Shown here piece by piece: positions 43,986 through 53,470 of a stretch of DNA of 64,000 bases (the first letter of the stretch is position 1; each line of letters starts with the position of its first letter). The DNA lies in assembly GCA_963576565.1 (NCBI GenBank), contig OY755039.1:133878095-133942094 (forward strand), read 5' to 3'. Source of the DNA: Aspidapion aeneum (lineage: Eukaryota; Arthropoda; Insecta; Coleoptera; Brentidae). The notes beneath the pieces are model-generated. The model saw nothing but the letters and a program-made list of their open reading frames with translations. It searched no databases and had not been told where the DNA came from. Made by a program: the position numbers and the translations under genes.

Positions 43986-44290
43986 CACTACTGTTCTAGT
44001 TTCTCGTGGTTTATTCTGATCGTGATATCCTCATCTGTGTTTATACACAAGCCTATATTTTTAGCTGCTGTATCCAGTTCCTCCAGCATTTTTATCATTT
44101 CTTCTTGCTTATCTGTTATTAAGGCAATATTATCAGCATATCTTAGGTGGTTCAAGTGTTGTCCGTTTACTTTGATGCCTATTTCTTCCCAATCTAAGTT
44201 TTTAAAAACATCTTCTAGGGTCTAGCTAAATAATTTAGGAGATATTGTCACCCTGGCTGACACCCCTTCTTATGAGGATTGCCTTGGGGG
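43400..44290 (-). pseudogene. RTE-like LINE, copy B: RT catalytic block to 3' end
   Basis: Reading the minus strand from 44280: a SQGDxISPKLF-like block, LFKNLDWEEIGIKVNGQHLN, HLRYADNIALITDKQEEMIK (the second Asp of YADD is Asn here), ELDTAAKNIGL, INTDEDITIRINHEKLEQ, YLGQITKLKKENEMAEIKRQ and VRLAWAAFGKLS. After a short deletion come DLDTYKIKHG, NVTCKANR, then KLKWKFAGHNIRQKDDR and MRWADDLKRHAGAGWMNAAT. The (TA)n run at 43937-43983 interrupts the RT. Many stops and frameshifts are present. Same family as 8592-9105, 16440-16840 and 42040-42488. Confidence 0.9.
43937..43983. repeat. (TA)n microsatellite
   Basis: About 23 uninterrupted TA units lie inside the RT remnant of LINE copy B. Confidence 0.97.
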
Positions 44291-44582
44291 AAGCCTATGT
44301 CCAAAGAGTGATCGAAGAAAGCTAGATTGAAAGATAGATAGATCCATGAAAAAATACAATTGAAAGTGTTTTTGGGTATCGGGCAAGATCATTTTGTTTC
44401 ATTTGAGGCAGAATTCGCAAGCCTTGCTTGAGGCCGAACGACCATACGTATGTAATCATATGGTACGTGCCTTGAAGGTGTAAACAACAAAAATCGAGTG
44501 TGCGACGCATGGACCCGCGGCATGCGACGCCATCTGAATGAGTCACATAGACCAAGTATGTGCTCTTGCAAAGCTGACTGAG
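44291..44582. other. No gene seen
   Basis: A short stretch without recognisable features, apart from overlapping minus frames (44322-44555, 44389-44625) that extend into the foldback MITE. Confidence 0.4.
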
Positions 44583-44931
44583 TAGCTATTCTGGGTCTTG
44601 AACGATGTGATTGTGTTTCCATCACATGCTTTAGCCAATGGCAACCTTTAAATTAGCTCCAAGCCGTCACGTGCTATGCGAAAAGACCTACATTGCGCAA
44701 GCTTCTACTACGATCCGACCGAGAAACGTTCAGGCGGTACGGGGCACGAGAACAGATTTCGCTTCAAACTCGTAAAATTTACTAACTCTGAAGAGCGGGC
44801 GACCATGCCAATGGTCGAGACAACTCATTTTCATTTCGCACAACACGCGACCGCTGAGAGTGTGCTATTAGTCAAAGCGTGTGACGTGGATGGTTACATC
44901 GTTTAAAACCCAGAATAGCTACACTTGAGAC
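44583..44931. mobile_element. Foldback MITE, most complete copy of its family
   Basis: Ends are tagctattctgggtcttgaa + cgatgtga and the inverse (tacatcgtttaaaacccaga + atagcta). The right arm carries, in inverse order, 'cgctcttcagag', 'gaccattggcat', 'gttgtgcgaaatga' and 'gctttgactaatagcac', the same words as 8451-8610 and 32467-32702. It is 349 bp; the frame 44676-44906 is part of the repeat. Confidence 0.88.
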
Positions 44932-45290
44932 CTACAAAATCACGAGTAACTACTACAATTGCGAAATCAGAGAAATTTTTAGACAAAACCAAAATAACCT
45001 TCGTGGGCATTCCAAAAAGCTCGAAAAAGAAAAAGCAGCCAAACTGCCTAGAAAAAACTTTCTTAATAACAGAGTTCTTTATTCATGGAACGCACTAGAA
45101 GAGCAGACAGTGACAGCACCAAGTGTAAACGCGTTTAAAAACAGACTAGACAGAGGGCTCGAGAACAGTTCAGTGAGAATGATCCACTACAGTGCATGAA
45201 CATAAAACAATAAAACTAAATGAAACAATAGCCTCATCGGTTTTACCGCCTGCTATTGGAGAGAATTACAGAATTACAGAATTACTGCTG
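44932..45290 (+). pseudogene. CR1-like LINE C-terminal fragment with its 3' microsatellite
   Basis: The plus strand reads LETYKITSNYYNCEIREIFR then RGHSKKLEKEKAAKLPRKNF, LNNRVLYSWNALEEQTVTAP and SVNAFKNRLDRGLENSS before a stop. The pattern RGHxxKL...R..FF..RVVxxWNxLPxxVVxAxSVNxFKxxLD is the conserved end of CR1/L2-type LINEs. A short repeat, gaattaca ×3, at 45262-45286 fits the short tandem repeat at the 3' end of such elements. It starts directly at the edge of the preceding MITE. Confidence 0.88.
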
Positions 45291-46100
45291 TGTTATATTG
45301 TCGGTGAAAGAAATCGGCTGCCTGACATTAAAACAAAGTAGCTGTAGATTTATCAAAACCGAAAAAAATCAATATAAAGTTTTTAAAAAGCATAGGAGTA
45401 AATGTGATAACGTGGTCTATATCATATAATAACTTCGGTATTTCTTAACCGATTTAGAAAATTTTTAGACTAAAATGTGCGTAAGATTACGATTATGTAA
45501 ATTTAAAAAAAAACTCGATTTTTCCAAAAATGTCAGTTACTTTGTTTTAATTTCGGGCAGCCGAAATGCCAACCGACAAATTTGCAAGTGGCGCCGCTTG
45601 CCAAATAGATGTCTGTTTACTTTATTATCTGGCCTTGCATGTCGTTATAGCAGTTCGGATACTGTTTAAAAGTATGTGGGGATGGCCTGGTAATTAATAT
45701 GTAAATTTGTCTTGCTGAATGCGTGTACACGTCATTGTGAAGCGCCATCATTAATTCATCAGGTAACCCGGTTGTGGACTCCGCCGTCTGTAAGATGTTA
45801 AAGTTTTTTATAATGTTTCGCTGCTCTGGAAAATCTCGAATATATGATGAGTTTTGTTCATTTATGTAAAATTTATTATTGTCTGTGATATAATTAAACA
45901 TTTAAGTTTTCAAATTACTAAAAATCAATACCTAACGTCAAGAATGGGTTTTTTTTAGTCATGATAGACTTCTGTCTGTATTTTAGCAAATCTGTCGTTA
46001 CGTCACAATGTAGATATACTACTAAGGTTATTGATGGGTCAAACAAGTTTTCGTGAATCGGGTAATTTTTTTTTGTTTCTCTCGTATTATTCTATGAGTA
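45291..46100. other. No recognised gene; one 94-codon minus frame
   Basis: The minus frame 45617-45901 begins MFNYITDNNKFYINEQNSSY and includes AESTTGLPDELMMALHNDVY. The composition is protein-like, and GLPDELMMALHND is a plausible helix, but I recognise no family. A decayed transposon protein is possible. The rest is AT-rich. Confidence 0.35.
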
Positions 46101-46698
46101 CCGTCAAACGGGTTGGATCGGGACGATTTTCAGATATTTTTCAAAATAACTGTTTTTCTAAAAAAGCTATAGACTTCAAACCACTGCCAAATGATAGCTT
46201 ACCGTTGGAGCTTTAAAATGACATGTCACACATATCTGTCACCTTGACAGGTGATTTTATATATTTTTTTAGTGGGTGTCCTGATTGACCCCGCATATGG
46301 GGTCAATCGGGACACCCCATTTTTTTCAGTGTTTAGGCTCGATTCGCCCCTGTAATGGGGTCAATCCGGACAGAGAAGGTTAAACAAAATATTTTACAAA
46401 AAAAACCGGAAAAAAAACTTTAAAAATAAGCCAGAAAACTAGGTTTATTCATAAAACAACAAAACAACAACAAAAAACCGCGAAAATTTTGTTGGTTTTT
46501 TTGCTTGCTACTCCATTCAAAAAGCTAATGCGAACTGGCCGGCGACTTGCATAAACGCGTTCACTAAAATATCGCCTATGAGTTTTGAATATTATTGAAC
46601 CTAAAAACAATGACCTTAAGATACAGGGGCCATTTAAATAGTAAAAAACAGGTTTTGTCCCGATTGACCCTTTTGTCCCCATCCACCCCGTTTGACAG
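46101..46698. mobile_element. TIR DNA transposon derivative with TA duplication
   Basis: The left end ccgtcaaacgggttggatcg + ggac and the inverse right end (gtccccatccaccccgtttg + acag) are flanked by TA. Internally the palindrome gtcctgattgacccc...ggggtcaatcgggac (46277-46314) and another 'ggggtcaatccgg' repeat the terminal word family. At about 600 bp it keeps no transposase motif; the minus frame 46449-46730 crosses the right end. Confidence 0.85.
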
Positions 46699-46960
46699 TA
46701 GCTCGAAAGCCTAAACTCACGGGTGTCCAAGATCTAATAGACTCCGCAGAACACTGCGTGGTCAATGTAACATCCTTCCGAAGTTAATTAGACCGCTTTG
46801 TCTCTCGTCCTACGTTTATAGTGAGAAAACTTCCGCAAGAAGCGCCATCTACCAACATACGACAGAAACTAGGACAAAAGTAGGCGAGTAAAAAACTCCT
46901 ATAATCGATCGATCGACAACACATCCTCTTTTAGGTCAGATCAACGCTGATTAGCGTTTT
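46699..46960. repeat. Diverged relative of the foldback at 47127-47424
   Basis: 'gctcgaaagcctaaactcac' then gggtgtccaagatctaatag is repeated at 47096-47138. The words 'ggtcaatgt', 'gagaaaactt', 'gcgccatctacca' and 'tctaattaac'/'gttaattaga' also pair with the downstream foldback. Confidence 0.65.
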
Positions 46961-47126
46961 TACCCATCTGCAAGACGTGAGCGTCATTCAGCGGAATTTT
47001 AAGCAAAATAAATATAAAGAAAAGTCAGTTTAGTACCGGTGCCGTGTCTAATCTGCTAAAAAAAAAATTTGTTACTGCCGTATTTTTTCGTGAGTAGCTC
47101 GAAAGCTTAAACTCACGGGGGTCCAA

Positions 47127-47424
47127 GATCTAATAGACACCTAATAAATGTTAACAGTTAACTGTTTCGTCCTTATGGGATTTCTTGGTCAATGTGAGAA
47201 AACTTTTCACCGGTCGATTATAGCAGTTTACTACTCGCCTGCTCTTGTTCTAGTTTCTCTTATTTTGGTAGATGGCGCTTCTGGCGGAAGTTTTCTCACT
47301 ACAAAAGTAAGACGAGAGACAAAACGGTCTAATTAACTTTGCAAGAGTCTCATATTGACCAAGCAGTAAGTGCCATAAGGACGAAACAGTTAACTGTCAA
47401 CACTTATTAGGTGTCCATTAGATC
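47127..47424. mobile_element. Foldback element, about 300 bp
   Basis: The left arm gatctaatagacacctaata + aatgttaacagttaactgtt + tcgtccttatgg is inverse to the right arm ccataaggacgaaacagtta + actgtcaacacttattaggt + gtccattagatc. The arms match over about 60 bp, then more weakly. The frame 47148-47336 is part of it. Confidence 0.88.
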
Positions 47425-47428
47425 TTAT

Positions 47429-47710
47429 GGCGAATTATTTTGAGAAAAAAGTGCAGCACTGGTGCGCCACTAGTGCAGTTTTCGTATTCTTTTGAGAAAA
47501 CCAGTGCAATTTTTTGTATTCTTTTGACCCACTGACAAGCCCAGTGTTGCACTCAGTCCACATTTTTTGGCACGGGCTCTCCGAGCTCGTGTTGCACTAG
47601 TGCAATTTTGTATTTTTTTGAAACTGCACTGGGGCAATTTTTTGACAGCACCAAAAACAGTGTCGCAGTGGACCACGAGTGGCCCACTAACTTTCTCAAA
47701 AGAATTCGCT
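47429..47710. mobile_element. MITE with iterated agtgca words
   Basis: The ends ggcgaattattttgagaaa and the inverse (tttctcaaaagaattcgct) bracket 282 bp. Inside, 'agtgca', 'cactagtgca' and 'tattcttttga' recur several times in both orientations. The minus frame 47470-47778 is a by-product. Confidence 0.78.
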
Positions 47711-48024
47711 ATTAGTCGTCTCGTACATTTAGATTCGAGATAGATTTTGGAAAGTTGTAAGGCATTCAATTCAGTCACTCTATAAGACTAGCCGCAAATG
47801 ACAAATTAAAAGCCTGGTCACAGAGCAAACCCGACACTCTATCAGAGTCAGAGAGCGCGGCTGGGATTCCAAATCCAGAGCGATGACGATAATCCAGAGT
47901 TACGAAGTTATAAATGCTTCAAAAACATCGAGTCAAAATGCACAACCACCCACAGCTCAAAAAGAAAATATAGCAGCCGAACTCTACTCTCCCATTTGAC
48001 ATAGGGAATAAGGTTAAAGACACT
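47711..48024. other. No gene seen
   Basis: A less AT-rich spacer between MITEs; no recognisable features. Confidence 0.5.
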
Positions 48025-48289
48025 TATTGGAATAAAAACTGACCTTATTTTAAAATCGACCGTATTGTGATAGATTTACATATAAAAAGCAGCTGCTTTC
48101 TTTCAAATTTCGACCTTTGTGTATTTAGGAACCGGATTTATTAGTGTCTGTATTTAATAAATGAAAGTTAGCGACTTTATTTTTAAATTTGGCTTTGGTA
48201 TGTCAATTTTGAGAGGTCAGCTGACATTTTTTTTGTAAATCTGTCAGAATAAAGTCGACTCTAAAATAAAGTCAGGTTTTATTCCAATA
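48025..48289. mobile_element. MITE with about 50-bp inverted ends
   Basis: The left end tattggaataaaaactgacc + ttattttaaaatcgac and the inverse right end (gtcgactctaaaataaagtc + aggttttattccaata) bracket 265 bp. It abuts the next element without a gap. Confidence 0.85.
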
Positions 48290-48290
48290 C

Positions 48291-49581
48291 CCACTAAGCA
48301 CAAAATCGTAAAAAACATTAAATAAATATTGAAAAAAAAAATGTTTTTTTTCTAACACAAATTTGTGTTAAAATTAAGTCAACTTTTGACATTAAAAAAA
48401 CATGTAGAAAATCCTAAGGAAAATTTCATGTAAAAGCATTACCAAAAATATATTTCTTAATAACGTTAAGAAACCAGCATTAAAAAACCATAATTTCACT
48501 AACATTAAAAATAATACCATCAATATATGGTTATTTTTATAATGTTTTTCCTAGATCTCACTTCTAACGTTGAATTTAAGATATATGAGGCTAATAAATG
48601 TTTTGTTTAAAAAAATATATACTATACTACCTGAACATCGCCATTAGTTGCGTTTCGCTGCGAGTTGATACGAGTCGGTAGCAAAGACGCTTTTTGTAAT
48701 TTTGGTTAAAATATTTGCATTTTGCTGAAACAAACATGGCAAATTTAAAGCAGTTGTGTGGGAAAGATGGTATAGTTAAAGAACAACAAATATGGTATCA
48801 GGTAAGAAAAAGTAAACAAAAGAAAAAAAATGGTTTTGTATGAAATATCGCATACCTATAGGTAATCAGACAGGGAATGCGACAATTCACCGCGGACGAT
48901 TAGCCGCCGGACCTTAAGCCGCGTATTCATTTGAGGCAGAATTATATAATAATAATAAATCGTCTTTATTGATAAATAAATGTTACATAGGCGAGGTTTA
49001 GCAAACTGCTACTTCGCAAGCCTCGCAGCGGAACCAAACGAATGCTTCGTTTGCATTCATGCTAAAGTGAAATTGTTTGCCTTGTATTCACTTGAGCATG
49101 AATTGTTTGGCCTAATAGCGAGGCACTTACTACAAAATTATTGTTTACATAGAATTTTAAATTTTATTTTCAGAAGCTACAAGCCGAATTGCATTTACTG
49201 AGTGTCGAGTTCACGAAAACCTCAACGGACTGTTGGTGCCCTGCGTTTCCAAAATAGAAGAATTTTATTTACATTATTTATGTTACCTTATCTTTGGAGA
49301 TATTTGAAAAATATATATTTTTTCATTGTTAAAAAAACATTTATTTTTCAATGTTAGAAAAACATTTCTTTTTCACTGTTAAAAATCAATATTTTTTTAA
49401 CGTTCGAAAAACACTTTAAAAAAACGTTATAAAAACATAAGATTATTTTTCTAACGTCAGAAAACGGGTTATTAAGTTTCTTTTTCACTATGAATATGAC
49501 GTTAGAACTAACATCCAACCTAACGTTGTTTTTCACTGATACATTATTTTGACGTTATTAAAATGTTTTTGTGTTTAGTGG
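48291..49581. mobile_element. 1.3-kb TIR element carrying a possible small spliced gene
   Basis: The ends ccactaagcacaaaa and the inverse (tttttgtgtttagtgg) bracket 1,291 bp. Subterminal words such as 'gttagaaaaacatt' and 'aacgtta' recur near both ends (48340-48590 and 49330-49560), in opposite orientations. The interior is less repetitive and contains the two-exon frame described separately. Superfamily unknown. Confidence 0.78.
48736..49257 (+). CDS. Putative two-exon mini-gene (49 aa) inside a TIR element
   Basis: Exon 1 (48736-48801) starts MANLKQLCGKDGIVKEQQIW and ends in YQ at a consensus donor, CAG|gtaaga. After a 372-bp intron, a good acceptor (attttattttcag) begins exon 2 (49174-49257), which continues in phase 0: KLQAELHLLSVEFTKTST then DCWCPAFPK and a stop. 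The joined product is 49 residues, basic, with one Cys in exon 1 and two in exon 2. I recognise no family. It may be the first part of a transposase or accessory gene, a captured host fragment, or chance. Support comes from the position of good splice sites that keep the frame; there is no homology evidence. Confidence 0.4.
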
Positions 49582-50276
49582 TTCCCTAATATTTGATAAA
49601 AATTGATTAAAAAAAGGTAATATTGAAAATAAAATACTTAGGGTAAGTTTTTCAAAAAGTTCTGTATAAGTGTTCTACTTTATAGAAGAAGCAGTGTCCA
49701 GAATAAATCCTTTTAACCCTCACGTGTTTTAGCGAGCGTAACGTCGGATTTAAGTTCAAAGATCATCTTAGAAATGTCTGTACTCTTCCTTCGCTTGAGC
49801 ATCAACCTCTTAGAACGACGTGTTTCGGAGAGTTTGAGAAATATTTAATGCGACAAATATCAGGAGGGATTATCAAAGAAAATTAGATGGTCGCAGCTCG
49901 TTTGTTTAAGAAGGATTTTCTCTGACGTTTTGTTGTTGGGTTTCTAAGGATTTACCCTTATTTTCATCCACCTATATAATATTATACCCTAGATGCGCAT
50001 TTAACATCTTTAAACAATAAGCAATACAAATCTTACAAATTTATTTCGTCTTTGTGGTCTAACTTTACACGGGTCAAAGAAAACTGGTTTAAAGGACTTA
50101 AGGACTATTCTTGTAATGAAATATAGCTTTAATCCCCAGGCCCTTTACATCAATCGCCTAATATTTTCTCAAACACAAATATAGTAAGGTTAGTGCAGAA
50201 CAAGATGTGTCATAATTTTTTTTAATACTATTTTGCAATTTGGGTATGTAGGTAGGATATATTTTACTTTTATTTA
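49582..50276. other. No gene seen
   Basis: AT-rich intron sequence; no recognisable repeats. Confidence 0.5.
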
Positions 50277-50437
50277 CAGTAAAATCCGGGTATAGTGAAC
50301 TCGAAGAAGAAGGTTTACTATAAGAAGACATATAGACCTTTGTATACCTAAATAAAAAATTTTTTGGGTATTTTAAACAAGGTTTGCTATAAGCGAGTGT
50401 TCATTTTAAAAAGATTCGCTATATGCGAACTTCACTG
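50277..50437. mobile_element. Diverged pogo-type MITE
   Basis: The left end cagtaaaatccgggtatagt + gaac is imperfectly inverse to the right end (attcgctatatgcgaacttc + actgg). 'gctataagcgag' and 'tactataag' words repeat inside, as in the pogo-type MITE at 21677-21861. A TA lies at the left edge only. Confidence 0.6.
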
Positions 50438-50871
50438 GAGAAAAAAAAAAGGAGAAAAAAAAGTATATAAATATATATAGAAAAAACAGAAAAGAAGCGA
50501 TTTTAAAAGAAAAGTTACGTGATCATTGAAATTAACAATAGTCTTTAGGTGATCAGGAACATTGAAAATTTTTGGATCCACATAGAGTATATGTTTTTTT
50601 ATTTAAGTGTAATGCATTCTGGGTATAGTGATATTATTTGCATTTCTGGTAGTTTGATTATTTAATTTTGGATTTTTTAAGTATTAAATTTAGGCACAAA
50701 TTTAATTAAAACTAATAGTAATAATTGTTTTAAATAAGGAGCATGGTTTCGCAAAACTTATAATTGGAAATATCCCTATAAGAGGAACTAATTAATTGTT
50801 TATTTAAAAAATAGACAAGTATGTTATCCTAAAGCTTTACTGAATTGGTTCTTGTTAAAGCTAACCCTGAA
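50438..50871. other. No gene seen
   Basis: AT-rich spacer without features. Confidence 0.5.
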
Positions 50872-51549
50872 TATACAGGGTGTTCCAACTAAAAGGTAAC
50901 AGACGTGTTTTTTGGTATTTTTTGTGTGAATTTGGAGAAACGCTCGGACACGTCGATTTTGTTTGCGAGGGGGACACATTTTAGCTATCTTGAAATTTTT
51001 GTAGCGCGCACCATCTTCGAGGGGTATACTTTACCCCTATATTTTGAATAGGGAAAGTGGGTCTAGTGATACCTTCTTTTGAAGTTCTCTTGCATATCTT
51101 TAAAACCGTGTAAAAATTTCGAAAATCAATAGATTAGTTTTTGAGATATTTGCTTTCAAATTTTCAAATTTTACATGGAATGATAAAATAAAAATTAAAT
51201 CCGAAAAATATAAAATTCTGATTAAATTTTTATTTTATCAGTCCATGTTAAATTTGAAAGTTTGAAGGCAATTTTCTCAAACACTAATAGATCGATTTTT
51301 GAAATTTTTACACGGTTGTAAAGACATTCAAGAGGCCTTCAAAACAAGGTATTACTAGACCCACTTTCCCTATTTAAAATATAGGGGTAAAGTATACCCC
51401 TCGAAGATGGTGAGTTCTACAAAAATTTCAAGATAGCCAAAAGGTGTCCCCCTCGCAAACAAAATCGACGTGTCCGAGCGTTTCTCCAAATTCACACAAA
51501 AAATACCAAAAAACACGTCTGTTACCTTTTAGTTGGAACACCCTGTATA
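50872..51549. mobile_element. Near-perfect 678-bp foldback element
   Basis: The arms run from tatacagggtgttccaacta (50872) to about 51197 and back from about 51223 to the inverse end tagttggaacaccctgtata (51549), with a loop of only about 25 bp. Paired words include 'acgctcggacacgtcgattt', 'cttcgaggggtatacttta' and 'agggaaagtgggtctagt'. High arm identity suggests a recent origin. The frame 51444-51683 starts in it. Confidence 0.95.
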
Positions 51550-52934
51550 AATGTGTATGTATTTTAAATAGAAAATACCCTAAAGTATTATTTCAATTAA
51601 CGCAAGACCTTTGCAACCACAGGCGTTATACCGCCGACGTCGACCTTGCTTTGAATCATCTAGAGAAACCCGACTACCTCTAAATCTACCGGAGATAAGG
51701 TTCATTTTTTGTAAACGTTTTTACTTTTAGTATTTTTAGGTCTTACTTGCATCAATAAAATATAAACTTATTATAAAGCATAAACTCAAAGTGGTTGTTA
51801 GATTACTTAATCCAGGAAGAGAGAGAGAGACATTATAATTTTTATTAAATCCTAGCTATTGAACGAGATCTTAACAAAAATAATAATAGTCGCCTTCATA
51901 AGCCAAGTATGTAATATATATAAAAAACCTAAGTACGGACCCGTGTCCAGTTTTGACGTTCGATTATCCCAAAATGAAAATTACCAAACTGTAACATGGA
52001 AAATTGTAGTTGACAGCTAAATAAGTGTCATTTGTACATGGACATTTTTGAATTTAGTATGCTTATTCGCGATTTTTACCTGAACTTTTATTAATTGTAA
52101 AGGCAAACTTCGCCGGAAAACTTCTCATCTTAAAACACTGATATCCCATCTTTTGGCCAAATCTTTGTCCTAATACAAATAGAAAACAGAAAGCGGAACG
52201 TGTCGAAATCCTGTGGGGTGGTTTTTTAAAGCATTTTTGACAAACGTATCTTAGGAGTTTTTCGCTAATTCACCTAAGAAAAAAAAAGTTATGGCTAAAG
52301 CACAACAAATATTTCAAAACAATGTTTGGCATTTTAGTAACCTAGTTGTGTAGCGCAGTTTTTTCGTTTTTTATATTTTTTGGAAATATACAAAAGAAAA
52401 TCAAAAATCTACCAAGATACGTTTGACAATTAAAAAAAATCTTTTATATGAACAGACGAGATCTATTATGATTTACAAAAGGGTGGTCAATTTTATATTT
52501 GCTGCAAGACACCAAGTCAGAGCAGAGCCATCAACCTCCTGATTCAAGCCAATTTGATTGAGAAAATTTAAAGATCACGTGACGCGGATTTTTAGATTAT
52601 TTTTAGTTATTTTGGACTAATAAAATATTGTTTAATATAAGTTAAAGGCTTATAAGTAGGTATTTAAAGATATGCAATTTTTTCTATTTACTAATAGTTT
52701 TTTTGATGACCACTGGCCATGACCTTCCAAACAAAACCACGGGATTACATCCAGAAGATTTGTGTGTGTGTATGTGTGTTTGGGTTTTATGGCCTAAATC
52801 GAGCCAACTGGCCAGCATCTATATAGTAGTAATATACCTAACAAGTGCGGTGAGGAACTAAATACATGCGTTAGGTATGTACAATATTTTTTTTTCTACG
52901 AGGTTTTGGAAAGAAAAATAAAGCACAATACAAA
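51550..52934. other. No supported gene
   Basis: AT-rich intron. A gagaga run lies at 51820-51829 and a gtgtgtgt run near 52763. A short, less AT-rich patch at 51600-51680 encodes nothing recognisable. Confidence 0.45.
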
Positions 52935-53193
52935 TTACTCATTTATTATATTTAATTTACAATGATTGTCGAAAGCTTTACTTCTTATCCTCACCGAAGG
53001 TGTCTTTAATATCTTTGTTCTGAATGTATTTGGTGGCAGGTCCATCGTAGAATTATATGCTCCATCCTTTATTATAGCTAAATCTTCTTCAGTCTTATTA
53101 TCGGTATTTTCTATCGTAGCAAACAAACATTTTTTTCTATTTTTATTTATAATAAGACGTAACGTCACCGCCTGGTTTTTGGCGAACAAATAG
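52935..53193 (-). CDS. Unknown minus-strand frame, 84 codons
   Basis: It starts MFAKNQAVTLRLIINKNRKK and contains ATIENTDNKTEEDLAIIKDG and YNSTMDLPPNTFRTKILK. The mixed, hydrophilic composition looks protein-like. A frame on the opposite strand (52966-53193) overlaps it completely, so only one can be real, if either. No family recognised. It lies within the Dachshund-like intron, antisense to the gene; a decayed transposon ORF or processed pseudogene is possible. Confidence 0.3.
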
Positions 53194-53410
53194 GCTTTGT
53201 TATTTAATCTATCTTTTATTTTTCCTGTTAATGTTAGAAACTAGCCCACTTGCCCAATTTTAGAGGCGAATTGGTGTCCCTATGACTCTAATAGTGCCAC
53301 CTTTTGACTGATATCTAAATATTTTGCCTTGATGTCTTTTGCTTAAACCATTGCCAAAATCGAATTTGTCGCCTTAAAGCAATTTTTTGATACCTATTTT
53401 TTTTATACAG

Positions 53411-53470
53411 GTCCGGAATATGGGAAAATTGTAGAGCAGCATACGAAGACATTGTGAAACACTTAGAAAG
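53411..53470 (+). CDS. dac: Dachshund-like gene, internal coding exon B
   Basis: A 60-bp exon between acceptor ttttttatacag and donor AAAG|gtaagt. Its first base completes the Arg codon begun in exon A (AG|G). It then encodes SGIWENCRAAYEDIVKHLE plus the first two bases of another Arg codon, so it starts and ends in the same phase. Skipping it would preserve the frame, which allows alternative splicing. The peptide is a predicted amphipathic helix. My memory of insect Dachshund proteins includes this IWENCRAAYEDIVKHLER block upstream of the C-terminal coiled coil. That recognition, not a search, is the basis of the name. Confidence 0.72.

Larger units (their letters stand above)
39256..53410 (+). 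other. dac: 14.2-kb intron of the Dachshund-like gene
   Basis: It starts gtaagc and ends tttatacag. The flanking exon phases match (AG|G, Arg). It is filled with mobile elements listed separately. No third consensus exon fitting the same phase was recognised inside, but short exons cannot be excluded. Confidence 0.75.

Noticed and set aside
52966..53193. Plus frame opposite the unknown minus frame
   Set aside because: Hydrophobic composition typical of an antisense shadow in AT-rich DNA.
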